The notes beneath the pieces were generated by a model, which was not told the DNA's origin, ran no database searches, and saw only the letters and a program-made list of their open reading frames with translations. This document shows positions 32,801 to 43,895 of a stretch of 64,000 nt of DNA, piece by piece; within the stretch, counting starts at the first letter, position 1; each line of letters starts with the position of its first letter. This DNA is from Chlorella sorokiniana. Lineage: Eukaryota; Chlorophyta; Trebouxiophyceae; Chlorellales; Chlorellaceae. Location: positions 682,001 to 746,000 of the forward strand of contig CP084608.1 in NCBI GenBank assembly GCA_025917655.1, given 5' to 3'. The position numbers and the translations under genes were made by a program.

Positions 32801-35773
32801 CGCAGCCTGCTGGCCGCCGAGGACGCCGCCGTCCTGCCCCACGGCGGGCCCCGCCGCGGCCTGCGCCAGGACGAATTGCTGGCGCCTGCCCCTGGCCCTG
32901 GTGCGGCCGCCGACCAGCCGCTCGTGGACCGCCTGTTCAGCGACGCCGACATCGCGGCGGCGCTCAACGCCTCGTTCGTGGCGGAGGCGCAGCGTGCCGA
33001 GGCGCTGGCGGCCAACCCCGACAAGGTGCCGGCGCAGTGGTTGGAGGAGAATGCGACCAACCCGGCGGGGCTGGACCCCTGGCTGCTGGCGGTGGGGCGC
33101 TTTGCCGCCTCCGCGCTGCTGGCTGACCTGGACGAGGGGGAGGAGCCGCAGCGCGCCCCGGCCTGGCCCTGGACGGCACCCTGGACGCATACCTGTACGG
33201 CGAGAACATCGCGGACAGCGGGCGCAACGGGGTGAGCCCCGCTGCAGCAGCGCGTGCAGGGCGTCAGGGTGTCGCCGGCCGGGCAGGGCCCCGCTGGGGC
33301 GATGCGTGCGCTGCTGCTCGGCAGTCCAGCTGCTCGGCGCTTGGCTTCCTTGCTTCGCTTGGCTTGCTTGCCCGCCTGGCACCCGCGCGACCCACTGCGC
33401 TGCCGTGGCTATGTGTTGCCCCGCAGATGTGTACCCCAGGGACGACCACATCCGCTTTGTGTCCAGGTGCGCGCGTGTGTGGGAGGGGGTGAAGGCGGGG
33501 GTGGCCATGCTGCAAGCCTGCCTGCAGCGCAGCGGTTCCCACCCTTCAGGCCGGCCGCCCCACCGTGGGCCACCTCACACTTGCACGTTGCCCCCTTGCG
33601 CCCTGGGCAGGGTGTCCGCCGTCGGCTCCAACTGGGTGGAGTTTGAGCGCTCGCTCCCGCACGACGTGCGCCTCAAGTGGCGCCCCGTGGTGCACGCCTT
33701 CAAGCCCACCGTGCAGAACAGCGGCTTCGAGAACTTCGCGGTGGAGTTCCCCTGGAGTGAGCGCTGCCGCAGCGTGCCAGCCAGCCTGCTCACGGGCCCT
33801 GTCTGTCCAGGCAGCCAGCGCAACCGCCCCACAGGCGCCAGATCGCAGCCACCAAGCGCTGCGCCTGTTTTGCCCCCCGCCCCCCCCAACCAGGCTCCTA
33901 CTTTGACCATCTGGACGTCAAGGGCTACAACGCTCTGGGCATTTACTCCGGGGTCAACTGCTGGATGAGACAGGTGGGCGGTGTCCTCGCCCATGCAGCC
34001 GAGCCGCGACACCAAGGGGGAAGCTTTTGCAGCACGTTCAGCGCAGGCTGTATCTCTTCTAATGCGTAGCCGTCTAAAACAGAAGCTTGCTAGAGTGCCT
34101 CCTGCCATTCGTCCAGCTTCCACCTCCTTCAAAGTAACACACGCTTGCCTGTCCTCCCCCTCTCTTCCCCAGATCCGGGTGGTCAACGCCGACAATGCCT
34201 TCATCGTAAACGGCGCCGATTTTGTGACGGTCACAGACGTGCAGACCGACATCACAAAGCCGCGGTGGGCAGGGGCGGCGCCTGCACACGACGCGGCGCA
34301 TTGCATGCACGGGCACTGCGGGTTGCAGGGAGTGCGGGGGCGGTGCGGGCCCGCTTTGCAGCGCCCTCATTATGGCTGAATGATAATGCCTTCGATCATT
34401 CGCTCCCAGCTCCTGCTGCACCCTCACGGCAGCACCGGCGTATCATAGGACACTGACGTTTTGTTTCCACACACCGCTGCTGCCCCCGCAGGTCCACCGC
34501 GTCGATGAGGGACCGCAACGGCCACCACGGCCTGTGGATCCAGCAGAGCAGCAATGTTCTGATGACGCGGTGAGGCTCCCCGGGGGCTGGGCGGGCGGGC
34601 CAGCCAGTTGCTCTGGCAGGGCCGCGGCGCCTGGGCTGGGTGGCGTGCAGCTGCTCCCCTGCCACGCGCACCCATGCCCATCCACTTTCCGCCCCTCCAC
34701 CCGCCGTCTTCGCAGCTTCACCATCAACTTCCGCTGGTTCCACGACCTCTCCCTGGCCATCTTCTCCGAGCTGTGCGTCTACGCCAACGGGCGCGCGCAG
34801 GACATCAACATCGACAGCCACCGCGGAGGTGTGTAGGGACTGGGGAGGGGGGAGAGACGGAGGGTGAGCGTGTGTGTATGGTTGTGCTGCTGCATGTGGT
34901 GGTGGTGTGTGTTGGGGGAACAGGGTGAAAGGGCGGTGGATTGGGAAGGGGGTGCCTGGGCGGGGTGCTGACGCCCTGGCTGGCCTTGCCTCCCCCTTCC
35001 GATTCCCTGTGCAGGCACGCACAACAATCTGATAAGGTGAGGGAGCGACGCTCACGCTGGCAGAGCGGGCGCGGCACATTGCTTGCCGAAAGACACAGGC
35101 GGCAAGGGAAGTGGAGCGAGTTGCTGATGCCCCACTCCCGCCCCTTCTGCCTTCGCCCCCTCTTGCTTGCAGCAATGTCGACGTGGGCAAGGGAACGCGC
35201 CCCTTCCAGTCTGGCGGCGCCTCGTACCGCGGAGCGCACAGCGGTGAGGCGCACACACGTCTGCTCCTTCTGCACGCCGCTGCCAGCCTTGGATGCGCGG
35301 GCAGCCGGCCTGCCTGCCCCCGACCAGCTGCATGTCGCCCCCACCCGCCCCCGTGCTGCTCCCCGCCCAGGCGCCAACGTGACGTGGTGGAACCTGTACA
35401 GCAACAGCAAGCCCAGCCTGGCGCTGCCGCCTGCAACTACGGGCCCCAGCTCTTCTTCGCCGGCAACTGGGCCTCCGCCTCGGGCCGACGCCTACTGGCA
35501 GAAGAGGGCGGCGCGGCGAGCGAGGCGGCGCCCGCACCAGCCCCAGAGGCGGCGCCGGCGGCCGACGCGGCGCAGGCGGCCGCGCCGGCTGCTGCGGAGG
35601 CCGAGGGCGGCAGCGGTGGCAGCGACCGCATCGATGCGCTGGGCCTGATGTCGGTGTGTGCCAGCATGAAGTGGCGGGTGGAGGATGTGGACAACGGCAA
35701 GCGTCTGTGGCCCGCAGACCTGTACTCGGCCATGGTGACGGCCCGCAAGGAGGGCCGCGTGTTCTTCCGCTGA
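29834..35773 (+). CDS. secreted hevein + SUEL-lectin + pectate-lyase-like beta-helix protein
   Basis: ATG 29834 starts a signal peptide (MPPVALLCLVMGLVHARAQ). Domains in order: (1) an eight-cysteine hevein-like chitin-binding module (FPCGKTTFC, AACCPIW-GVCGYRDLDC, EHCMSGAC) with the hevein spacing CC-x5-C-x6-C. (2) A SUEL/galactose-binding lectin domain (GWVVTRVENAIYGSVEARC, ACVGQAACMVPAVNAIFDD, PCPLVRKRLQFGYRC). (3) A Pro/Ala-rich linker at 31060-31300. (4) A Pectate_lyase_3-type right-handed beta-helix starting VKFNVRDFGAKGDG, then ITKTITIGQSNVVLRGRG, HHGLWIQQSSNVLMTRF and NVTWWNLYSNSKP. A low-complexity Arg/Ala insert sits near 32790-33160 and an Ala/Glu-rich segment near 35480-35620. Stop at 35773. 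The domains point to a carbohydrate-binding or -cleaving wall protein; catalytic activity is not shown. One-base breaks near 30340, 31895, 31960, 33165 and 35432. About 17 introns. Confidence 0.8.
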
Positions 35774-36171
35774 GGCCCCGACCTACACGCCTGTACCGCC
35801 AAGCCCCGCCGCATGTACCGCAACATCTCGGAGAGCTACTTATTTGTGTACACCCTTCCCTCCCACACCCCGCTCGCCGCTCACCCTCTGCACGGACCCA
35901 AGGCCGTGCCGCCCGGGCGCCGCCGCTCCCGCCTCCGCTGGCAGCAGCAGGCACGCCTGTGTGCCCATCCTCACATTCCTCCTCACTTTCTTCCCCCGCT
36001 CCCATGCGAGCCCTGGGGCGCAATCCTCTTGCAAATGGGAATTGCACGGCAACCTTTCATTCTAAATAAACCAACGACTGAATGAGCCACCGCTTGAAAC
36101 CACGCAGCAGCTGCGAGGGCGCTTGCTCGGCGGGGGACAGGGCGGGGCGGGCAGCGTGCCGGCCTGTCTGC
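35774..36171. other. convergent 3' gap
   Basis: 3' UTRs of the lectin/beta-helix gene (+) and the DUF3783-like gene (-). An AATAAA-like string sits near 36063 on the plus strand, about 290 bases after the stop. Nothing else seen. Confidence 0.5.
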
Positions 36172-37982
36172 CTAGTCGGCCAGCTGGATGCCCTTGGAGG
36201 CCAGCCCCGCCAGGATCTCCTCAAAGTCCAGCCCGTGCTGGTCGGTCACCGCCTTCAGCTGGGCCCTGGACAGGATGAAGCGCTCCACAGGCGGGATGGG
36301 GCGCTCGTTGTCCGGAGCCTGCTCCTCGGGCGGCGGCGGCGCGGAGGCGGCGGCGGCGGCAGGGGCTGCCTGGGCTGCTGCGTCCGCAGCCGGGAGGCGG
36401 CTGCCCCTCCCGCGGCCTGTGCAGCGCCCTTGCGCGGCGCCCTGCCGCCCGCCTTGGCCTTGGGGGCGGCCCGCTTGGCGCCGCTCGCCGCCGCAAAGCC
36501 GCGCGGCCGCTGCTGGGCCGGCGCGGGCTGCTGGCTCGCCGCCGAGTTCCAGGGCATGGCCCCGCCGCTGCTGCCGGCCTCTGCTGCTGCCTGGCCGGCT
36601 GCTGCTGGTTCCTGGCCGGCCGGCTGCTCGCCCGGCACAAACGGCACGTTGAGGGCGGCGGCTGCTGCTGCCGCCGCGTCGTCCACCATGCGCTGCAGGC
36701 GGCCGTCGTCCAGCCCCAGCGCCTGCCGCGCTGCCGCCAGCAGCTCCTCGCTGTCCATGCTGTCCAGCTCCTCTGCCTCCCGCCCCTCCACAATGCTGTC
36801 GATCAGGTCCAGCGGCACGGCCTCCGCCTCCCCTGCTGGCGCTGCTGCCGCCGATGCCGACGCTGGCCCCGACGCTGGCGCCGTGACTGGCACCTGCTCA
36901 GGCTGCCGCAGCGGCTGCTCCCTCACCCCCTCTGCTTGCTGTGGGGCGGCCGCTGCCACCTCGCTGAACTCGGCCTGCACCACCTCCGCGCCGCCGCCGC
37001 CGCCGCCGCCGCTGCCCGCACCGCCCGCCGCCGCCGCCGCCGGCTGCAGCACCTCTGCTGGCAGCACCGCCTCCACCGGCGGCAGCTCCTCCACAAACGG
37101 CACCGGCAGCTCCGGATGGTCCTCCTCTGTGGCGGCCGCCGCCGCGACGACGCTGCGCCCCTGCCTGTGCTCGCGCAGCGCATCTGCCAGCAGCTGGCCC
37201 AGCGGGGCGCCGCAGTTGGCGGGGGTGGCCAGCGCAGGCACCACGCCCGGCAGCCCCGCCTCCGCCAGCATGTCCAGCACCATCTGCTGGCCCTCGCCCC
37301 TGCAGGCGGGGGGGGTGCGCACACGCAATGTGGGTGGGTGGGCATGCGCGTTGTGGGTGAATGGGCAGGGCTGGGGGGCCGCTGCCGGGCGCACGCGACA
37401 GGCAAGCCAGGAGGGCTGTCCTGCCAGAGGTCAGCGGCGGCGTGCGGGCCGCGGGCGGGGCGGGCGCGCTCACAGTATGCCAGACATGAGCACCATGCGC
37501 TGCTGTCCCCAGCCGCCGCCGGGCACCCAGTCGCGCGGGGCGGGCCGGTCCCAGCGCGGCTCCCCGCGCGCGCAGCGCCTCAAAGGCGGGCGCGTGCAGC
37601 AGGGCCGGGTGGCGGGCACCACCCGCACCGACTGGCCCCCACTTGGTCCAGGACCACCCGCACGGTGGCAACCTGCTCCAGGTGGAAGCCAGCCAGGACC
37701 AGCACGGGCGACTGCATGGAGGCCGGGGGCGCAGGCCAAGGCAGGGCTCACGCAGCCATTTCTGCCAGCCAGGCGGCTGAGGCAGGGAATGGCAGCGGGC
37801 GCGGCAGCAGCTGCATCAGCATGGAGAGGGCTCACGTCGGGATCGTGCGGCTGGTTGACGGGCATCTGGCTGGGCGGCGGCAGCCACCGGCGCGCAAGGC
37901 TTCCTTCTGGCTGCGGCGGCGGCGGCGCGCTGGCAGCGCCACTGGCGGCGGGCCTGCCCGTGCAGACGCCCACCCCGCGCAT
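36172..37982 (-). CDS. unknown protein with DUF3783-like domain and Ala/Glu-rich tail
   Basis: Function unknown. Three exons on the minus strand: about 37982-37839 (MRGVGVCTG..., ending MPVNQPHDPD), about 37713-37475, and about 37300 to TAG at 36172-36174. The conserved part begins SPVLVLAGFHLEQVATVRVV and continues EPRWDRPAPRDWVPGGGWGQ, RMVLMSGIL-GEGQQMVLDML and VVPALATPANCGAPLGQLLA. The final block, with its TPxN and LGQLLADAL pattern, resembles DUF3783 as I remember it. A long Ala/Glu/Pro-rich disordered segment follows. A short C-terminal helix pair (RFILSRAQLKAVTDQHGLDF, EEILAGLASKGIQLAD) ends the protein. One-base breaks lie near 37645, 37565 and 36390. The start is uncertain; an alternative ATG in another frame lies about 100 bases upstream. 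Confidence 0.55.
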
Positions 37983-38345
37983 GGTGCATCAGGCTTGCTG
38001 GAGCATCATGTTTTGCGGCGCTGGTGGTGCGCCCCGCGACTGGCGGCTGGCTCTGGAACGTGCTCCCGAGGGCGGCCATTGTGCATGCGGGCTTTGCCCC
38101 GTCCTTGTCACTCCTACAGCCGACTTGTTCACTGTGGCCACAATGATGAGGCTTCAGCCGACATGCATCACGGCTGCGCCCAATCCAGGCTGGCCACACC
38201 TCCCGCCACCTCACTGGGCGCAAGCTGAGCCAGAGGTAAAGGTTTACAGTGCTCGAGGCAAGTCAGACAGTTACGCAGTTCGCAGAGAGAGTACATGTAG
38301 GTACAGGAGTGGAGAATAAGTACATGCCTCAGGGAAAAAGTGGCA
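37983..38345. other. spacer between TAF7 and the DUF3783-like gene
   Basis: Same-strand spacer with the TAF7 3' UTR and the 5' region of the downstream minus-strand gene. A possible alternative N-terminal exon (MAALGSTFQSQPPVAG) lies near 38080-37975. Otherwise empty. Confidence 0.4.
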
Positions 38346-39365
38346 TTAGACGCTCATGGGCAAGGGGGAGAGGGCGGGGTCATCGTCGGACCGGCAGCCA
38401 CGCCCCCGGCCCGTGGCCGTGTCCACCACCCACTCCTCCTCCGTGTCCACAAACTTGAGGCCCTCCGGGGCACCACCCTGGCAGCAAGCGGGAGCATGAG
38501 CCGACTCAGTTGTTGATTGATGCGAGTGGCCAAACAGGGACCCGTTAGGGAGGCAGCAGCATCCGGGGATCCGTGCAGCAGCCGTGCAGCCCACAGCCCC
38601 AGCGCTGAGGGCCGCCGGAGGCCGCCTGCCTGCCTGCAGCAGCTGCAACCAGCAGCGGCCCTGCAGCCGCGGCAGCCAGCGGCGCCCGCCCGCCTCACCG
38701 CCAGTATGGTCAGCAGGTCGTACTCCACCTTCTGCACCACGTCGGGCGGCACCTCGATCGGCTTGCGGAAGATGCGCTCCCGCGCATTGCGCATCGGCGG
38801 CGTCACCCCGTCGCGCGCCTCCCCGCTAGCCGCCTCCTCAGCCAAGCCCGGCTCGTCGCCCACTACCAGCACCTGCGGCGGCGCACGAGCTGCGGGTGGG
38901 CCTAACCGAAAAGAGGGGGCACACGGCCGTGCAGCGCATGCCCAGCTCGATGCGCTGCAGCAAGGAGCGCGCGGCAGGGGACCCACCTGCCCGATGTCGC
39001 AGGTTTTGACCAGGTTGACGTCGTCCAGCGTCTTGTAGCTCTCCACCACCGAGGGCAGGTTGAGCACGGTGACGGGGTATGAGCGGTCGCCCCACTGGAA
39101 CGTGCCCCGCCGGTCGCTGTCCGAGAAAACGAGCCGCGCCCGCTGCGTGGCGGGATCCAAGGGTCCCTGCTGCCGCAACGCAGCCCTGGAAAAGAGCAAT
39201 TGCAAGGGAGGCGCCCCTGTTGCACGGCGAACAGGCATGGTTTCCCAGGTGAGACGCACTTGCCGAGCGGCGGCAGCATAGTGGCAGCGCAAACCTGAGC
39301 TCCTCTGCCACGGCTGGGTCCTTGACACGGAGCAAATACTGTTCTTCTACCTCTCTGGCTTCCAT
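38346..39365 (-). CDS. TAF7: TFIID subunit TAF7
   Basis: Subunit of general transcription factor TFIID. Four exons with clean GT-AG joins and no frame breaks. ATG 39365 gives MEAREVEEQYLLRVKDPAVA. Next come ARLVFSDSDRRGTFQWGDRS, YPVTVLNLPSVVESYKTLDD and VNLVKTCDIGQ-VLVVGDEPG, then GVTPPMRNARERIFRKP and VVQKVEYDLLTILA. The TFKxG, LPxxVESxKT-D and GLTPPMxNxRxRRF motifs define the TAFII55 N-terminal domain. A short C-terminus (GLKFVDTEEEWVVDTATGR) ends at 38346. At roughly 190 residues the protein is shorter than animal TAF7 and lacks the long acidic C-terminal region. Head-to-head with the S1-domain gene. Confidence 0.94.
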
Positions 39366-39702
39366 AATGGAAGCCAGGCGCGCTAAACAGCGCTTTAAGC
39401 GTCCGTTCCGTTTAAGCACGAGCCATGCAAGACCTGGCGTGCAGGCAGTAATAAAGCATGTAGGTTGTGAATGTATCTGGCCATCCAACGCCGCATGGCC
39501 CTGCTTTGGTGAGCAGACAAGGTACGGCGGTACATGAGCAAGAGCAGCAAGAAGGGAAGGGAAAGACCATTCTGCAATCCACCAAAGCCCACGATAGTTT
39601 GATCTCTTTCAATCCGGGCTGTGAGCGTTGCTGGTCCCTTGCTCTGCACATAGAGAGGCGCCTTGTTCACACCAGCCCTGCAGCGCTGCCCATCCTGCAT
39701 CC
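39366..39702. promoter_or_regulatory. divergent gap, TAF7 (-) / S1-domain gene (+)
   Basis: 337 bases between opposing ATGs, so both core promoters lie here. No clear TATA box or repeat seen. Confidence 0.4.
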
Positions 39703-41141
39703 ATGAGCAGCAACGCGCTGCGGCAGGCTCTGGGCCGTGCTGCCAGGGAACTGGGTGTTCGTGCCGAGTCCACTGCAGCGGCCAGCAGCAGCAAGGCTGT
39801 CCTGAATGACCTCATGCCGATAAGGGGCGATCCCATCCTGCAGCCATACTATGAGAAGCTGACCAGGCTGCGGGTGGTGCCAGCTGCCAGCCCCAAGGAG
39901 AGCTCACCGTCGGAGCTGGAGGTGCGGCGCTGCAGGGAACCTTAGGAACAGTGAACTTGGTACTTTTACTGGATGTGGATCCATGACCGACAGCGTAGGC
40001 TGAGGGAAACCCAGCTGCTGCACGCGTGTCGGCAGCCTGCAAGTCGCGGCGTGCCTGTCGAGCCCCGCCTTCCCCCGCCTGCGCAGGCCGAGCTGGGGCT
40101 CTTCCGCCTGCACAACTCCTCGCTGCCCTCCTCCATCATGGAGGGGCACATGATCAAGGCGGAGGTGCTGGAGATCAGCCGCCGCGGCGTGACCCTGGAC
40201 ACGGGCCTGCGCCCCGCACGCGTCTCCCGCGCCGACCTGACCCCGACAGCATCATCGGCACCACCGTCGCAAACAGCACGCCGCGCAAGCACGGTGAGGA
40301 TGGAGCAGGGGGAGGGACGTGCCCCAGCTGTGGGGCGGAGGCATCAGGACCACGCCCGCCCGCTGCAGCCCACTCCCCCTCAACCGCCCCCTCTCCCCCT
40401 CCCCCCACCCCCACCAGGCGAGCTGCGGGAGGGCGATGTGGTGCAGGTGTTCCTTGAGGCGGCGGGCACCCTGGAGGGGGACATGCAGGTCAGTGGTGTG
40501 CAGTCGTCGGCGACGCGCCGCATGGCGGCGGTGTGGGCGGAGCTGGAGCAGCGGCTCAGGAGCGGCGAGCTGGTCAGGGGTGCGTGGGGGTAAAGGGGCC
40601 CGGAGGGGGCACGACGGGGTGCCGTCAGCTTGCCAAGCGCCCTGCGCTCGGGCCGTGCGCGCTGTGCGCGTCACTCTTGCAGAGCTCCTCGCAGAGCTCC
40701 TCGCCGTGGCTGCTCGCTTGGCTGCGGCGGCTATCAGGCCTGCTGGTTGCGCATGCGCCCTCTGGGTGCGTTGCCGCTGACCGAAGCGACCCCCTGCACC
40801 CGCCCCCTCCAGGCCGCATCCTGAACAGCGTGTGGCGGGGCTACGCGGTGGGCGTGGCGGGCGTGGTGGGCTTCCTGCCCGCCAAGCAGTGCTCGCGCCC
40901 CACCGCGCGGCGCATCGGCCAGCTGCAGAAGTTCCGCATCCTGGAGGCCGACCCCGGCAGCGGCTCCCTGGTGCTGGTTGACCCCAACCTGCACTACCTG
41001 CCCCCGCAGCCCGCCCAGCGCCAGCGCCGCCCGCCGCGCAGCGAGGCAGAGGCGGCGCGGCGCGAGGAGCTGGCGCGGGTGGCCGAGGAGCTGCGATCCG
41101 TGCTGGCGCTGCGCAGCGGCGGCGGTGCCAAGGGCGAGTAG
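39703..41141 (+). CDS. S1-domain RNA-binding protein, probably organellar ribosomal protein S1-like
   Basis: ATG 39703 gives MSSNALRQALGRAARELGVR, a basic amphipathic N-terminus with no early acidic residues apart from Glu16, consistent with an organelle presequence. Four exons follow. The first S1/OB-like unit is SIMEGHMIKAEVLEISRRGV-TLDTGLRPARVSRADL, then GELREGDVVQVFLEAAGTLE. The second is LVRGRILNSVWRGYAVGVAG-VVGFLPAKQCSRP, the usual G-x-V-x(n)-GFLP core of ribosomal S1 domains. The tail is basic and Ala/Glu-rich, ending GGGAKGE with stop at 41139-41141. At about 300 residues it is shorter than bacterial S1 (six domains) and similar to organellar S1 proteins. Mitochondrial versus plastid location is not decided. 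One missing C is needed near 40243. Confidence 0.75.
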
Positions 41142-41534
41142 CGGCGGCGGCGGGTCAACGCGACCCCCTGTCTGCTGTCGGCACCCCTCCCCCTCCCCTG
41201 CCTCCTGCCTTGCACACTTGTTTTGTTCCTGCTGCCGCTCCTGCTCTGCTTTCCTGCTCCCGCTTCTCCTGCTGTAACCCTTGGCACAGCAGGGCACCAG
41301 CCTGCCAGCGAAGTGGCAAGGCCGCAGTGGCAGTGTTGCAGGTGCGGCCAGCTGCACGACCGTGCAGTAGAGGCTCAGCTTTGGCAGGTGTGAGAAAATA
41401 AGCAGCCCGAAAATCTGGGGAGGCATCAGTTGGCAGCAGGGATGATAGCGATCCAAGGGGGAGGGGAGAGCAAGCGAACCATCACGTGGCGACGTAGCAC
41501 GAGGCGGTGGGGGCCGCAGGCGTGGCGCGCCGCC
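41142..41534. other. convergent 3' gap, S1-domain gene (+) / apyrase (-)
   Basis: 3' UTRs of both genes. A TGTAA on the plus strand at 41273-41277 lies about 130 bases after the S1 gene stop. Nothing else is supported. Confidence 0.5.
41273..41277 (+). terminator. TGTAA poly(A) signal of the S1-domain gene
   Basis: TGTAA about 130 bases after the stop codon, a plausible green-algal polyadenylation signal. Confidence 0.4.
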
Positions 41535-43895
41535 TCAGCCCAGCGCGTTGATGGCTGCGCCCAGGGGCCAGGCCGCCTCCACCAGGTCCCCGTTGTACTC
41601 CACGCGCTTCACCAGGTGGATGCGCGCGTCCTCGGGGATCTTGAAGCCGCGCGTGAGCAGGGTGTGGGCGTAGGCCAGGTCCAGGCAGAAGAAGGGGCGC
41701 AGCTCCTCGCCCAGTGCGGGGAAGGCGGCGGCCAGGTCGGCCAGCGACGTGGAGCAGGCGCGCTCGGCCAGCGCGCCAAACTCGCGGGGAGCCACGTCCA
41801 GCTGGTTGGCCTTGGCGTCGGGAATGAGGCCTGCAGTGCGCCCGGAGGGGAGTGGGGGCGTGAGGGTCGGGCGTGCAAGGGAGAGGAGGGAGGGGAGGAG
41901 ATAGGAAGGGGAGGGTTGCCAGCAGGCCAGGCTCCGCCTGCCAAGCCCAGGCTGCACGCACAGCCGTGGCGCGGCCGCTGCGCGCACAGCCAGGGGCGGT
42001 GGGGGGCGCACCCGCGTCTGTGGCTCGGTCCCAGAAGTACGAGGAGATGTAGAAGACTTTGGGCACGCGCGGCCCGCCCCACGCGCCGTTGAAGGTGCAC
42101 TGCAGCTGGGGCGCGCCGCACTCGGCCTGGTGCCGCAGCGCCGACAGCACCGCCGCCTCGCACGCCTCCTTGGAGGGGCCGTCCTGCAGGCAGCGCGCAG
42201 CCGCACAGCCTGCCTCAGCCCACGGAGTTGGGCCCAACGGGCAGCCTGGACTGCACGCGCCTCAAGCGCGGCCGCAACACCACGGCATCATCGGTAAGAG
42301 CAAGATGCCGCCTGCCCTGCCCGGCACCCCGTCCCACCCCTAGCCAACACAAGGACTCTCTCATAGGCCCCCACAGGGCCCCACCCACGCAGGCGCACAC
42401 ACCCATACACACCCACCTTCTGCGGCTTCATCTCCAGCGTCTTGCCGCCATACTCGTACGCCGGGCCGGCGTAGCCCGCAGGGACGCAGGGGTGGCCCCC
42501 TCGCCGCCGCCCTCGCTCAGCACTGCAGCGCGCCCGCCATCAGCCCGTAACCCAGGTAGCTGCGCGCGTGGAGCAGGCGGGGAGGCACACTGGAACATCC
42601 AACGCTGTGCAGAGGGCAACATGAGAGCAGCCAGCAATGTGTCCCTGCTGCACCCCCATTGCTGATCCAGCGCTCGGCCTCCGGTCGAGCATGCAGCCCA
42701 CAACCTCGCATTCCATCACACCGCCTGCCTGCCACTGCCTGGCGCTCACCTGTACACATACACGTGGTAGGTCTGCCCGCCCGCCTTGAGCTCGGTCAGG
42801 TAGGTCTTGTTGGTGGCAGCCGCCGCCTCGTCTGGGGTCATGGCGTACGCCTCCTGCACGCTGCCGCCCCCAAGGTCCACGGACGCCACTGCGGAGTTTG
42901 GGGGTGTGGTGCAAGAGGATGAGCAGCAGCGCCACCGCAGCTGACGGCGCTCACGCGGGGCAGGAAGCCAGGCGCTGCCGCTGCACTCAGCCGGGGACGC
43001 ACGCTGCAGGACTGCGCCTATGTCGGCAACCACGCCGCCCTGTGGCTTGGTCTCTGGCCACACGGCTGCATCGCAACCAGCGCAGCGCTGCCACTCAGCC
43101 CACCCGTGTCCTGCTCGCTCCCCCAGGCGCCCCAGCAGGTAGTTGAGCGTGAGCCAGGCAAAGGCGCCCTCGTCCACGCCGCTCAGAATCTTGACGTCTT
43201 CGTCCGCAAACTGCGGCGGCGGGGGCGCAGCGGCGGCGGCCACTGGCGCGCGCGCATGCCTGACCAGCCCGCAGCAGCCTGGCTGGGCGGGGAGCTTTCA
43301 CAAGACCTGCATCGCTGCACCCAGTCCGCGCTGGAGCCTGCGCCCTGCCCACCTTGAACGGCTTCTTGCGCAGCCAGGCGCGCACTTCCTGCAGGATGAC
43401 GTCGGCCTTGCCGTCTGGCAGCAGGCGCAGGCCCGCGGTGGCCCCCACCATGATGGACGTGCTGGGCTGCAGCTCAGCAGGCACCGTGGCCTCCGCCAGC
43501 GCCAGCAGCGGCGCCAGCGACTCGGCTGCCTTGGGCGGGTCATCGGCGTACGAGCTGAGCCCTGGCTTGAGCTGGTCAAACTTGTCAAACTGGAGCTGCA
43601 GCTGGCCGTCGGCGCCCTGCAGGAACTTGACGATGTGCACGCGGCTGCCGGTGCTGCCGGCGTCGATGACGACTGCGTACCGCTCGCTGGCCGCGTCGCC
43701 CTTGCCGCCGTCCTCGTAGTGCGAGCGGGAGAAGGGCTGCGCGCGGCCAAAGTCGGAGTGGGCGTAGGGCGAGCCCCGCGGCACGAGCAGCAGCACGGCG
43801 GCGACGAGCAGCGTGGGGATGGCCACAACCATGGCGATGCCACGATACCTGCAGTGCCAGGGCCAGCGCAGCAGTGCAGCACAGACGTCAAGCAT
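41535..43895 (-). CDS. apyrase (GDA1/CD39 nucleoside phosphatase)
   Basis: Membrane-anchored NTP/NDP phosphohydrolase. A short cytosolic N-end is followed by one signal-anchor helix (MVVAIPTLLVAAVLLLVP), so the catalytic domain faces the Golgi lumen or cell exterior. All apyrase conserved regions are visible: ACR1 VVIDAGSTGSRVHI, ACR2 GATAGLRLLP, ACR3 SGVDEGAFAWLTLNYLLG, ACR4 VASVDLGGGSVQEAYA, and ACR5 near the C-terminus (AAWPLGAAINALG, stop at 41535). Between them lie YLTELKAGGQTYHVYVYSYL and CTFNGAWGGP-VPKVFYISSY, typical of plant apyrases. The start is uncertain: ATG 43895 is in frame, while a spliced upstream exon ending near the AG at 43848 is possible. One-base breaks near 42530 and 42485. 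Roles in purine salvage or extracellular ATP control are inferred from the family. Confidence 0.92.

Noticed and set aside
36082-38319. A 745-codon open frame on the plus strand
   Set aside because: It is the antisense shadow of the DUF3783-like gene. Its composition mirrors the Ala/Glu-rich minus-strand exons and it shows no motif, while the minus strand has splice-consistent conserved sequence.
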